NCBI GenBank assembly: GCA_018350325.1
Contig: JAEVLN010000002.1
Span: forward strand, 558,001 to 622,000
Reading direction: 5' to 3'
DNA: 64,000 bases
From: Globodera rostochiensis
Taxonomy: Eukaryota; Nematoda; Chromadorea; Rhabditida; Heteroderidae
The translations under genes were made by a program, and so were the position numbers. Positions 1-10,521 of this stretch are shown piece by piece (the stretch's first letter is position 1; every line of letters starts with the position of its first letter). Under the pieces are notes generated by a model. It had not been told where the DNA came from and made no database searches. It saw only the letters and a list, made by a program, of their open reading frames with translations.

Positions 1-556
1 AAAAAAAATGTCCTAATACCAGCATTTACAGCAGAGAAAATTAAAAATAGTCAAAAACGCTTTACCTATCCATGTATACAAAAGTAATTATGTTTATACC
101 TAAATTTTTAAAGTGATAACGGTTCAATTTTGGCCAGCGACGAACTAAGTGCATCTTAATAGAAATTTAAAATCAATTTGTTAGTTATTTAACTAAATGG
201 AAAAAAACAACATGTTCTTAGCGTTCTTAGCTGGATTATGTAATTTTATGTAATTTTTAAAATTTACAAAAATAATGACACCAAACAGCAATTATAGAAT
301 AAAGTAAATAATCAAATTATTTTAGTAGAATTGGTGTTGCAGGCGGGGCAGCACTTGGCCAATTGATTGTGAAACCATCATCGAGCATTCAGTTTAAAAT
401 TTTACTAATTTAAAACATACTTTGTCAGTGAGCACACTGGTTAGCTTCACTTAAAACAACATATAGCTAGCCAAAAGGCATTAATTGTAAACAAATAAAC
501 TGTTTTTAAAGAATTTGTTTAATTCAATTATTTCAAATTCAAACCCAAATGCACCT

Positions 557-900
557 CTAAAAATGATTTTGATTTGACCAAAACTTTAAAGATCGGTATT
601 TTTCATTAACTTGCCCTGCAACATACAAATTGCGTAAAATGTTGTTTAAGTATCTTAAAATCAGATTCGCTAAAATCGAGCTAAAAAAATAAAATCCGGC
701 TAATTTTAAACAACAATTTAGAAAAAGTATGGGACAAACTAAAATATATAAAGAATAAAAAGAAAATTTAAAAAAGATTTTGATATGGTAAAAGATAACT
801 AACACTATAAATTTTTTTCTCCAAAAATTATTGTAATTTAACATTTGTTTATAAAGTTCCTGACAATCCAATATTTGTGATTGCCTTAGCGGCCATGATC
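557..900 (-). repeat. Dispersed repeat R4 (copy 1), minus-strand open frame
   Basis: Related segments occur at about 33040-33600, 42640-42960 and 56740-57010. On the minus strand, three of the four copies keep an open frame of 70-104 codons containing a hydrophobic stretch that reads like FSFYSLYILVCPILF. Such a stretch is also what AT-rich codons give by chance, so a membrane-protein exon is possible but not shown. A GC-richer end (gccttagcggccatgatcaa) is shared with the copy near 56960. No family recognised. Confidence 0.4.
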
Positions 901-929
901 AAGTGAATAAAAATATGGGAAGAGAGCGA

Positions 930-1052
930 CCCAAAAATCTTATAATTCAAGTAAGCGACATATTCCAAGTTTGAACCATTTTATTCACAATATTTAATCC
1001 TGGCAAACAGGCCAAAATTACAGGTAAGGACGGAACATATTAAAAAAAATAA
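930..1052 (+). repeat. Dispersed repeat R3 (copy 1), possible terminal exon remnant
   Basis: Shares the core ttcaagtaagcg...attccaagttt with copies near 28700, 31490, 40795 and 45680. The 3' part of this copy and of the 40740 copy both read, in the plus frame, to a C-terminus ending QAxITxKDGTY followed by TAA. That is amino-acid-level similarity with several base differences. This suggests a coding origin, but the upstream frame is interrupted here. Confidence 0.4.
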
Positions 1053-1391
1053 CAAAAAAAATCAAATTTTATGAGTATAAATTTCAGCAATTAAACATTG
1101 GATAAAAAAAGCTAAATATAAAACTGATTAGACAATTAAAATTAATATCTATGATATTTAAATAAATAATTAACATTAATACTTATAGGTAATTTTACTC
1201 GACGAATATACTTCAACTCTTAAATTAAACTCTAGATTTTACGATTAACTCATAAATTAAAACAGTATAAATTTTAATTCTTTTAATTCTAATTTTAATT
1301 GATATAAATGACGTTTTAGAGTAAATGCAGTGGGTGATTCCGTTTTCGTGAATTAAATTGGCCAAAATCTCTCTCTCTTTTCAGTCCGGAT

Positions 1392-2468
1392 CAGGGTTGC
1401 AACGGATTGGGAAAAAAGTCGGATACGGATTTCGGATCGGATTGTTCTTGAGAAAAAAGTCGGATACGGATTTCGGATCGGATAACCCAAAATTTGTCGG
1501 ATCGGATTTCGGATATCGGATTTGAAAAAACACCGGATTTCGGATATCGGATAACGGATTTCGGATGAAAAAATTTTTTAGTGGAAAAAACTGAATTGAT
1601 GTTTTTTTAGAAGATTTCCGGGAAATGATAATTTATTCAATGTAACACTCAAGTTCAATAAGAAAAATCGCAAATGGGCAAATTATGATGAAGAAAAAGT
1701 TTAACTTCCCATCCAGGGCCGTAACCAGAAAAATTTTTAGAGGGGGGGGGAAGCCAAAAAAAAGTCGATTCTTAGAATTTTTGTTGAAATTTAACTAAAA
1801 ATTTTGTCGATTTTCATTTTTCAAAAATACAAAATTTTTTTGCGAATTCTGCTTGCGGGGTGGGGGGGGGGTCGGCGGTGCCGATAGGCGCCGCCGAGAA
1901 AATTTTGAATTTTTAATGTGAATTTGTTAAGAAAATTGGTCAAAAAAATGTAAAAGTTTATTTATAAAAATACCAAATAAAAAAATTTTAGGGAAAATTT
2001 CGATCTTTGGGGTGGATTTTTGGTAAAGAAAAAGTCCCTTTTTAGGGGGTACATTTTGTTTTATTGCTTTTTTCTTGCGAAATTTTGGGGAAAAATATTG
2101 AATTTCTTCAAGAAATTTCTAACTAAAAACTCGCTCTAATTTTAAAATTTTTCAAAATGAATGCTATTTCCGGGCTTCTCTCACGATTCCCTATTCGCAA
2201 AAAAAAAATGTTAAAACTTGAAAATCTCGACCCTATTGATAAGCCCTTCGGTATGCTATTATATTTTACTCTTTGGTTCATTTTTTGTGTTCTCATATCG
2301 GACAATTATCCGGATTTCGGATCGGATTTGCCAAAATTTGTCGGATCGGATTTCGGATATCGGATTGGCGCCCAAATTTTGTCGGATCGGATTTCGGATA
2401 TCGGATTGAGAAAAACACCGGATTTCGGATAACGGATAACGGATTTCGGATGATCCGTTGCAACCCTG
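1392..2468. mobile_element. hAT-like non-autonomous element A (1077 bp)
   Basis: The element starts CAGGGTTGCAACGGAT and ends with the exact reverse complement, a perfect 16-bp terminal inverted repeat. It is flanked by an exact 8-bp direct repeat gtccggat at 1384-1391 and 2469-2476. CAGGG-type termini with 8-bp target duplications are the signature of the hAT superfamily. Just inside both ends lie arrays of the motif cggatttcggat (about 1411-1566 and 2300-2455); subterminal repeats in hAT elements usually bind transposase. The centre has a G-run, a GC hairpin (1873-1896) and a second G-run at 1742-1750 beside ccagggccgtaaccag, perhaps the end of a nested element. No transposase reading frame is present, so it must have been mobilised in trans. 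It lies in the last exon of the minus-strand gene. Confidence 0.9.
1857..1896. other. G-run plus GC hairpin module (copy in element A)
   Basis: Ten consecutive G at 1862-1871 are followed by CGGCGGTGCC (1873-1882), loop GATA, and GGCGCCGCCG (1887-1896). The arms pair over 10 positions with one G-T wobble. The same module recurs inside the three other large hAT-like elements of the window (21764-21787, 27917-27940, and inverted at 61471-61494). Function unknown. Confidence 0.75.
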
Positions 2469-3452
2469 GTCCGGATACTGGCTATCCTGCTCGAGCTCTA
2501 TGCCGCTGTAGTCAGCGGAAGAACCACCGGCAGAAGCGTCATCGTCAAGCAGTTCCCCCTCCTCAGAAAAATCGTTGTCCCCGTCGAATTCAGTGTGTTC
2601 AGCTCCAATACTATTAAAGTTGTCCATGTCAAAGTTGTTAGCGTCCCGTTCAGCTACAATTGGAGCACTTGATGGTTCGGGCATCAAGGATTTTAACTTT
2701 GGCTCAGCTGTTTTGATGGCTTTTGGCTTTGCTTAACATAATTTTATTTAATTTTAAAAGAATACCTTTATTTAATTATTTGCAATTTGATCTTTGCCTG
2801 GCGTTGATTTGGCAGCTTTGGGTTTTGTGGCTAGACTTAAATTGTATAATATACATAAAATCAAATAATACCGGGTTTTGAGACGCTTTTCGCTTTATTA
2901 GCTGTTTTGTCCTTTGTCGCAGCATTCTTAGACTTACTTTTTTGTTCTAAAGTTTTACAATAATCGGTATTAAAATATTTAAAAAAACCTTTTTTAGTAG
3001 CTTTGGCATCCTTTTTAGCCGGCGATTTTGCATTTACTTTTTTATTACCTAAAATTTAATGACTAAAATATATTTATTATTATTAAATAATTTTTAGTTA
3101 CTTTTTTGAACATTTTATTTTTTGAAAAAATAGTGTGCTAAAAAGAGAGAGTCAGACGGTGCTTACCTTTAGCTGCTTTACCAATGGTATGGATAGCTGC
3201 TTTAAGCGATGCTTTTCCTTTTGCGGGCGTAAAAACCTTTCCTATTATGGGGTATGTATTTGGGTAATGAATAGTTTTTTTGACAAAGTTCTAAAAACCT
3301 TTCTTAGCCTTTTTGTCAGCTGGCTTTGAATTAGCTGAAATTGCAAAAATTATCAAAATAATATAAAAATGTTTTGAAATGTTTTCCGGACCCATCTCGA
3401 GAAGAGCAGCCAACACCAGGCAAACAACGGCGAGGAAAAGAATGGCACGCAT
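2259..3452 (-). CDS. Secreted lysine-rich protein with acidic tail, seven exons, last exon hit by element A
   Basis: Exons on the minus strand are 3392-3452, 3299-3334, 3167-3241, 2989-3048, 2872-2946, 2792-2830 and 2259-2731. Every junction falls after the first codon base, so internal exons are 36, 75, 60, 75 and 39 bp, all multiples of three. Introns are 57, 57, 118, 42, 41 and 60 bp; five begin GT and all end AG. Exon 1 encodes a hydrophobic leader (MRAILFLAVVCLVLAALLEM) typical of a signal peptide. Exons 2-6 encode Lys/Ala/Pro-rich modules such as NSKPADKKAKK and AKSPAKKDAKATKK, resembling histone H1 tails in composition. Exon 7 begins basic and turns acidic (FDGDNDFSEEGELLDDD). The sixth intron starts AT (2790-2791) instead of GT; retention would give a stop after about 121 residues. 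The frame runs through element A to a stop at 2259, giving 272 residues, whereas the pre-insertion gene would stop at TGA (1381-1383), giving 203. Family not recognised; a secreted effector is one guess. Confidence 0.6.
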
Positions 3453-4262
3453 TTTGGAGTAAATTAAGAAAAAGTTTTATTTTAAATTAAATGACAAATT
3501 ATTAAAGATGCTTTTTCTGCTGCTTTTTAACTGATTATATAAACCTTTGAGTTGGGTGTATTCTGTTCAAATTGTAGAAATAGTTCGCAAATGGAAGAGC
3601 TTATAGAGATGCCAACAAATTTTGATTGATTTTTCTTTGGCTAACATTAAAAATATTGTTTTCAATTTTGGATTTCCATAAGTTCTTCATTAATGTGCCA
3701 ACAACATCCTCTAGTCACATATCCGGCCGCACATAAAATCATTTTTTAATGCATGTTCACTGATGATAAAATTATATTCATAAAATTATTTACCAATTAT
3801 TTATCAATTAAATAAATTACTAGTAATAAACTTAACCTAATATGACTTATTTATATGATTGTTCATTTATCCTCCAAAAAGTGTCGTTTTTTGGATGTGA
3901 TAATACACAATTAAACTCATTAACTACCTCATAAAACTTTCGTTAGTCCCTGGTCAAGCCAGTGCAACAGATTTTAGCGTCGATTGTGCAACATAAAAGA
4001 TGCAAAAAAATCCCTGAATAATATACCCAAAATTGCACAAAGATTCAAACAAATATTAGAACAACTAACTTTAAATATCGAAATTTAAAGACCAAAACCC
4101 ATATTTAAAAATTCTTAAACAAATAAAAAAATACTGCTAAACTAATTTAAAACAGAATTATAAAATAAAAGTACTATAAACTAATTTGTTAATCAAAATA
4201 AAAATTGGTTATGAGAAATTAAAATTAAATGAAAATACGCGCAAAATAGGCTATTTTTTATA

Positions 4263-4470
4263 TCATATAAGCGCCAACTTCGCTGTGGAATGTGGCAAAG
4301 TTTTGCAAAATGCGACAAAGCTAAAATTCCCCATTCGAATATTGTCTATGTAAGCTTCTGCTGGCCAACAAAACCCATAATTCAAAAAACCTATTCCAAA
4401 AAGACCGAAAGGTGCGCTGTAACAAATAAAATCGTTTAAAACAATTCCCAAAAACATATTAAATTTCATT
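4263..4470 (-). repeat. Duplicated island, minus-strand open frame
   Basis: A related segment lies at about 5620-5715 (shared cgaaaggtgcgctgtaa and neighbouring bases). The minus frame here is open for 83 codons and contains APFGLFGIGFLNYGF and CWPAEAYIDNIRMG. The second copy breaks the frame at the equivalent place. It may be a duplicated exon of an unknown gene, one copy decayed. Confidence 0.3.
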
Positions 4471-4740
4471 TGACTTATAAATAAAATTTTAAATGTTAAA
4501 TTATTGACACACAATAGAAAAATTTTAAAATTTTAAAAGTGGTGACTATTGGAACCCAACCTTGTCATTTTTTAAAACAGGAAATGTTCTTAAAAATTAC
4601 AAAATTTAATACAATCGAAACAAAGAAACAATATTAAAACATAAATGGAACTTAAATTTGAAAATTATAATTATTAATAACAAAGCATATTAACGAGAAA
4701 TATAAAAAAAATGTTTAAAAAATTATAAATCTTGCAAATT

Positions 4741-4965
4741 CACAATGTAAGCTATCAGGCTCGTCCGATCAGCAAGATAGCCTTTAATAATTTCGAGTAT
4801 TTGACTTTTGCACTACAAATATGCACAAAAAATTTCATTCGCCATATCGGGAATTTCACCATTTGTAAACTTGTACCGCCAATGACTTCCCTTGTCACAC
4901 TCGGGTTGAGCAAACAGTTTGAAGACGTAAAAGAAAAAAGGATCTCGACACCGTTTAAAGTTTAA
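4741..4965 (+). other. Exon-like island (open 75 codons)
   Basis: A GC-richer island in AT-rich DNA, open in the plus frame to a TAA at 4963-4965. It reads VSYQARPISKIAFNNFEY through to LSKQFEDVKEKRISTPFKV. No domain recognised and no convincing splice acceptor upstream. Chance openness of a GC-rich island cannot be excluded. Confidence 0.25.
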
Positions 4966-5339
4966 ACACATAAAAGCGAATCCAAATTACTTCAGGCAAC
5001 CTTTTAGATTAATATTATTAACATCTTTTCAACAATATAATAAAAATTTAAGCCATTGCTTTACTAAAATGCAAACTAAATAGAAACGATAATTTTCAAA
5101 GTAAGTGATGTTAAATCAAAATAAAATAAAATACCTATTTATATTAAAAAAAATAACAATACCTAAGTTACAAATAATATTTTAGTTTATATATAAATAA
5201 ATTGATAAACAATTACAAAAAAATGATTAAAATTCAATTTTTCAAAAAAATTATTTATTTGCTGTTTAAGGTCGAAACAAAAAAAAAGGTATTATTAAAA
5301 AAATAATATTTAAATAAAAATGACACAAAATTCTGAATT

Positions 5340-5419
5340 ATGAATAAGGAAAAGTGTGTTACCGTGGCAAGCGGACAAAAAGCTGTTATCACTCAATTGT
5401 GCCGCAAAATATTTTCGAA
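5340..5419 (+). other. Exon-like island with ATG and consensus donor
   Basis: ATG at 5340 opens a frame reading MNKEKCVTVASGQKAVITQL and on to a consensus donor GTAAGT at 5420. The base composition is clearly richer in GC than the flanks. No continuing exon could be fixed, so this is only a candidate first exon of an unknown gene. Confidence 0.25.
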
Positions 5420-6637
5420 GTAAGTAGAAATAAATCCACCACTCGAAAACATTTATTTTTGCACATGAACATTGCAATTACCGTAAAGATAACATATTTA
5501 ATTCAACAAAACAAATTGCTAACAAAATAAATAATAGCCATTAAAGTATATATAATCTATAAAGAACTATAAAATTAAGTTAAGAACGCAAAATTCCCCA
5601 GCCAAAATATCCATGCCCATGTAAAACTCATAATTCAAAATCCTATTCCAAAAAGATCGAAAGGTGCGCTGTAATTAATAATATTGTTTCAAACAATTCC
5701 CCAAAAACATATTCAAATATGACTAATAAATACATAAAAAGTAATTAAATTACAAATGTGCTTAAAAAGAATTCGCATAAAAATTTAAAAAAACAACAGA
5801 TTTGTTTATACATTTAAAATCGCAGATGAGGATTACTGCTTATTAAATAAACAAATACTGACAAAATGTATAAACGTAGCAACTAATTTTTAAAATTTTA
5901 TATGAGAATTATGTAAATCACCATTAAACTAATAACGCAATGATATTTTTCAATCGACAAAAATGCCTGTCCGACTGCCCCTGTTCAACAATTGTCAAAG
6001 ATTTCAAGTATAAATAATTGCTTTAGTAATTATGGATAATTAATTCTCTAAGCCATAGTACATGGCTGAAAATGGCATTAAAATGTGACAAAAGACTTTA
6101 TATAAGTATTTTAAGTTTATTTATTAAAAACAAAGGATTTTTATAATTAAAGAGTCATTACTCTACAAATGTTGTTATATGCATTTAAAAAGCTCAAAGA
6201 GCTTACTTCAACCAATGCCCTAAGAGTAGCCTAAACCAAAACAAAATTTGCATAATTTAGCTAAAAGTCAAAAAATTTTATAAAATATTAATCAATATCA
6301 GATTCAATTGGGCCCCATCCCATTCCTAAAAGTTTCAAATTTTTAAGTTTTTGGTTGCAAATTTTCAAGTAAAATATATTCTACTCATGATAAAAATTAA
6401 ATTCAGAAAAAAAGTTCATTTACATACGATCAATAGCTAAAGACAACATTCTTAAATTCAAATTATAAGAAAAATAAATTTATATTACTAAATCTAAGGT
6501 TGGCTATAAAATTTGAATTCTGAAAAAAACATTAGATATATTGCATATAATTTTAATTTAAACCCATTTTGAATATCAAACAAATTGATTAACCTGACAT
6601 TGGCAACAATCAATTATCTAATTTTGTTATTGATTAA

Positions 6638-6735
6638 CCAGTGCCCGGTGGGCACTGTTTTTTAAAATATTTTTGGTACTGAAATCGCCAAGGCGATTTC
6701 AACACTGAGCCTAGGCGCGCTTCGCGCGTTTATTT
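6638..6735. other. Hairpin head of unit 0
   Basis: CAGTGCCC (6639-6646), loop GGT, GGGCACTG (6650-6657) is a perfect 8-bp hairpin. GAAATCGCC (6681-6689), AA, GGCGATTTC (6692-6700) is a perfect 9-bp hairpin and is followed by aacactgagcctagg. Next comes gcgcg-ctt-cgcgc. Geometry and the following ttcaacac match the heads of units 1-6, although the arm sequences differ. Confidence 0.8.
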
Positions 6736-6958
6736 TCCTTTTGTCGGCTTTTTGACATTTTCCCCTTTTACATTTTCTCTTTTGGCATTTTCCCCTTTTC
6801 ACATTACCCTTTTAGGTTTTTTAAATCCTAATTAAATGGGGGAAAAAAACATCTTCCAAAGATTAATACAGAGATTTCTGGAGAAATTGGAGGAGAAAAG
6901 TACAGAGATATAGGGTAATAGCGAGAGATTTCAGTAGAGATTCACGCCGAGATTTATG

Positions 6959-8819
6959 CCCTCCCACTCACATCCTTTCCTCCCTTCCTTTCCTCCACCT
7001 CACCTTCCTTCCTCCTTCCTTTCCTCCACCTCACCTTCCTTCCTATCTTCCTTTCTTCCTTACGTGCATCCCTTCCTCCCCTCCATTCCTCTCTTCCTTT
7101 CATCCACCTCACCTTCTTTTCTCTCTTAATTTTCTATCTTCTCTTCCGTTTATCTTTTCCTTTCCTCCACGTTCCCTTCTTTTTCTCCCTTCCTTTCTCC
7201 ACTCCTTTCCTCTCTTCCTTTCCTCCACTTCACCTCCCATCCCTTTCTTTCAATATATTTTGTTCTATTCATCTCTTCCTCTGTGCCGTCCATCCCCCTT
7301 CAGTTCATCTCTTCCTTCCTCCTTCCTTTCCTCCACCTCACCTTCCTTCCTCCTTCCTTTCCTCCACCTCACCTTCCTTCCTATCTTCCTTTCTTCCTTA
7401 CGTCCATCCCTTCCTCCCCTCCATTCCTCTCTTCCTTTCATCCACCTCACCTTCTTTTCTCTCTTAATTTTCTATCTTCTCTTCCGTTTATCTTTTCCTT
7501 TCCTCCACGTTCCCTTCTTTTTCTCCCTTCCTTTCTCCACTCCTTTCCTCTCTTCCTTTCCTCCACCTCATCCCTTTCCTCTCTTCCATTCCTCCACTTT
7601 CCCTTCCTTCCTCCCCTCCTTTCCTCTCTTCCTTTCATCCACCTCACCCCCTTTTCTCTCTTAATTTTCTATCTTCTCTTCCGTTCATCTTTTTCTTTCC
7701 TCTACCTTCCCTTCCTTCCTCCCCTCCTTTCCTCCACCTCATCTCCTTTCCTCTCTTCCTTTCCTCCACCTTTTTTCAATTCCTCTCTTCTCTTCCGTTC
7801 ATCTCTTCCTTTCTTCCGCTCACCTTTTTTCCTTCCATCCCTTCCTCACCTCACTTCTTCTCTTCCTTTCTTCTTTCCGTTCATCTCTTCCTTCCTTCCT
7901 TTCTTCCGTTTCTTTCTTCCTTCCCCCTCTTTTCTTACGTTCTTCTTTTCCTTTCCTCTCCTCACCTTTTTCCTCTCTTTCTTTCCTCCCTTTTTCTCTT
8001 ACCTTCCGTTCATCTATTCTTCTGTTCATCTCTTCCTTTCCCTCCGCTCACCTTTTTTCCTGGCTTCCCTTCCTTCCTTCCTCACCTTTTTCCCTCTCTT
8101 CCTTCCCTCCCTTCCTCACCTCCCTTCTTCTCTTCCTTTCTTCCTTCCGTTCATCTCGTTCCTTCCTTCACGTGCATCTCTTCCTTTCCTCCCCTCACCT
8201 TTTTCCTGGCTTCCCTTCCTTCCTTCCTCACGTTTTTTTCTTCTCTTCCTTCCCTCCCTTCCTCACCTCCCTTCTTCTCTTCCTTCCGTTCAGCTCTTTC
8301 TTCCGTTCATCTCTTCCTTTCTCCCCGCTCACCTTTTTTCCTGGCTTCCCTTCCTTCCTTCCTCACCTTTTTTTCCTCTCTTCCTTCCCTCCCTTCCTCA
8401 CCTTTTTTTCCTCGGCCTTCCCTCTCTTCCTCACCTCCTTTCTTCTCTTCCTTTCTTCCTTCCGTTCATCTCGTTCCTTCCTTCACGTGCATCTCTTCCT
8501 TTCCTCCACTCACCTTTTTTCCTCGCTTCCTTTCCTTTCTTCCTCACCTCCCTTCTTTTCTTCCTTTCTTCGTTCCTTTCTTCAATTCCTCTCTTCTCTT
8601 CCGTTCATTTCTTCCTTTCCTCCGCTCACCTTTTTTCTTCTCTTCTTTCACTCTCTTCCTCACCTCCCTTCTTTTCTTCCCTTCCATTCTCCTCTTGCGT
8701 TCTTCCCCCTAACTTCTCTTCCTCCCTCCTCCCCTCCTTTCCTCTCATTTTTACCTTCCCTCCATTTTATTCTTTCTTCCCTCCCCCCTTACCTCCATTA
8801 TGCTCTTTCTTTCTTTTAA
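6959..8819. repeat. Polypyrimidine minisatellite, 1.86 kb (unit 0)
   Basis: Almost pure C/T on the plus strand, built from ttcctttcctccacctcacc-like repeats. A higher-order repeat of about 338 bp is visible: ttccttacgtgcatccc near 7057 recurs with one change near 7395, with matching flanks. Around 8050-8360 a shorter period carries tttcctggcttccc. Pure pyrimidine cannot contain a stop codon on this strand, which explains the 521-codon open frame at 7283-8848; I do not regard it as a gene. Confidence 0.9.
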
Positions 8820-8913
8820 TGTTTTTTTTCTTAAAATATTATTTTTAAAAAAATTTTTATTTTTAAACAAAAAAATTTGGCTTTAAAATATTTTTTATTT
8901 AATAAAAATTTAT

Positions 8914-8995
8914 TGAAAAACTAATTGTGGCACTCGGGAATTGATCCCAACAGTCACCAATGCACATCAAGTGCTTAACCACTAAACCACCGATT
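8914..8995 (-). ncRNA. tRNA-like Pol III promoter segment (unit 0)
   Basis: Reading the minus strand, an A-box-like TGGTTTAGTGG (8979-8989) is followed by a B-box-like GGATCAATTCC (about 8938-8948). The presumed T-arm closes TTGGG/CCCGA, and a T5 run follows at 8916-8920. The outer acceptor arms do not pair, so it is not a functional tRNA gene by eye. A tRNA-derived SINE head or Pol III-type promoter is the likely origin. Confidence 0.45.
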
Positions 8996-9420
8996 CAACT
9001 GGGTGTTTCCTTTATTCCTCCCTCACCAACCCCAACTCGTTTCCTTTTTTGAACTTTTTTTCATTTTTGTTGCACGCATATCTGTCTTCAAACTTGTCTG
9101 ATTAGTACGCTTGATAGATGATTAGAAAGCCCAGATAGTCTAGTTTTGCCCTCCAAAACATTCCATCATCGGTTAGGGTAGTCCCCGCCGAGCTGGGAGC
9201 CAAACAATGGGGAGTGGTCAAAAAATTTGTGCCATTTTTCGACCATTTTTCGGGCTTTTCTCGAAAATGCCTAACCCTTACTTTGATTTTATATGTTCCC
9301 CATATCGGCAACCCCAAACTATGGGGGGTGTTGGGAAAACAATTTTTTGATCCGACCCTTTGTTCAAGAGTTATTCCACAAAATGTGTAAAAAGGGGGTA
9401 GAATCTTATTATATAGGGAA

Positions 9421-9475
9421 CCAGACCCCTACGGGGTCTGCGTTAAACGGCAAAGCCGTTTTCAACACCGGTGCC
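9421..9475. other. Hairpin head, unit 1
   Basis: Three adjacent inverted repeats: CAGACCCC-TAC-GGGGTCTG (9422-9440), AAACGGC-AAA-GCCGTTT (9445-9461) and the palindrome CACCGGTG (9467-9474). The segment is nearly identical in units 1-6. It is followed by gccagcagtttcttcgggg. Confidence 0.85.
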
Positions 9476-9720
9476 AGCAGTTTCTTCGGGGGTTTTTGTT
9501 GGCCACATATTGGCTTACAACTTTACTCTCCTATTTACAACTTTCTATACAACTTTATGTACAACTTTTCTCTCCTATTTACAACTTCCTATACAACTTT
9601 GTGTACACCTTCCCATACAACTTTATGTACAACTTTAATACAATAATAATCATTAAATTAAATAAACTCAAAAACAAAATTATGCAATACATCCTTTAAT
9701 CACAATATTCTTCGTCCAAG

Positions 9721-10521
9721 CTTTCCACTCGCACCTCCCCCGCGCCCCTCCCACGTGCCCCTCCCTTCTCGCTCCTTCCTTCTCGCCCTTCCCACTCGCC
9801 CCTCCCACGTGCCCCTATCTTCTCGCCGCCCCTCCCTACTCGCCCCTCCCACGTGCCCCTCCCTTCTCGCTCCTTCCCCCTCGCCCCTCCCCACTCGCCC
9901 CTCCCCACTTGCCCCTCCCCCCGCGCCCCTCCCTTCTCGCTCTTTCCCCGCTTCTCTTTCCCCCTCGCCCCTCCCCACTCGCTCCTCCCCCCGCGGCCCT
10001 CCCTTCTCGCTCTTTCCCCGCTTCTCTTTCCCCCTCGCCCCTCCCCACTCGCTCCTCCCCCCGCGGCCCTCCTTTCTCTCTCTCCCCGCTTCTCTTTCCC
10101 CCTCGCCCCTCCCCACTCGCTCCTCCCCCCGCGGCCCTCCCTTCTCGCTCTTTCCCCGCTTCTCTTTCCCCCTCGCCCCTCCCCACTCGCACCTCCCCCG
10201 CGCCCCTCCCACGCGCCCCTCCCTTCTCGCTCCTTCCCCCTCGCACCTCCCCCGCGCCCCTCCCACGCGCCCCTCCCTTCTCGCTCCTTCCCCGCTCCTC
10301 TTCCCCTCGCGCCCCTCCCTTCTCGCTCCTTCCCCACTCCTTTCCCCCTCGCACCTCCCCCGCGCCCCTCCCACGCGCCCCTCCCTTCTCGCTCCTTCCC
10401 CGCTCCTCTTCCCCTCGCGCCCCTCCCTTCTCGCTCCTTCCCCACTCCTTTTCCACTCGCGCTCCTCCCCCACGCCCCTCCGTTCTCGCTCTTTCCCCGC
10501 TTCTCTTCCCCTCTCGGCCCT
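9721..10521. repeat. C-rich minisatellite, unit 1 (about 800 bp)
   Basis: Built from cccctcccttctcgctcttt, ccccgcttctctttccccct and ccccgcgcccctcccacgcg blocks. The minus strand is a dense series of GGGG and GGGGG runs and is therefore a strong G-quadruplex candidate. It is stopless in several frames on both strands, which gives several artefactual open frames over 200 codons. Confidence 0.9.

Larger units (their letters stand above)
1..1383. other. AT-rich intergenic stretch with decayed repeats
   Basis: Very AT-rich sequence with no gene I can support. It holds two dispersed-repeat copies listed separately (about 557-900 and 930-1052). Open frames here are short and hydrophobic, as expected from A/T-rich codons. 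It ends in a small pyrimidine run just before the transposon target duplication at 1384-1391. Confidence 0.6.
3453..6637. other. AT-rich stretch with a few exon-like islands
   Basis: Mostly A/T-rich sequence without a supportable gene. GC-richer islands are listed separately (4263-4470, 4741-4965, 5340-5419). The last 65 bases before 6638 are similar to 59433-59505, which marks the left flank of the large array insertion. Confidence 0.55.
6638..9420. repeat. Array unit 0 (diverged first unit)
   Basis: It has the same order as the later units but strongly diverged sequence. Hairpins lie at 6639-6657 and 6681-6700, a T-rich ttggcattttcccc segment at about 6739-6820, a 1.86-kb pyrimidine tract at 6959-8819, and a tRNA-like segment at 8914-8995. 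A block at about 9100-9290 shares gattagaaagcc and a variant of gtggtcaaaaaa with the other units. It ends ttatatagggaa at 9409-9420, directly abutting the next unit. Confidence 0.7.

Noticed and set aside
7283..8848. 521-codon plus-strand open frame rich in Ser, Phe, Pro and Leu
   Set aside because: It lies in an almost pure C/T tract, which cannot contain stop codons on this strand. Low complexity, several frames open at once, no domain.
8914..8995. Functional serine-type tRNA (TGA in the loop)
   Set aside because: Anticodon and T stems partly form but the acceptor stem does not, and the B box deviates from consensus.
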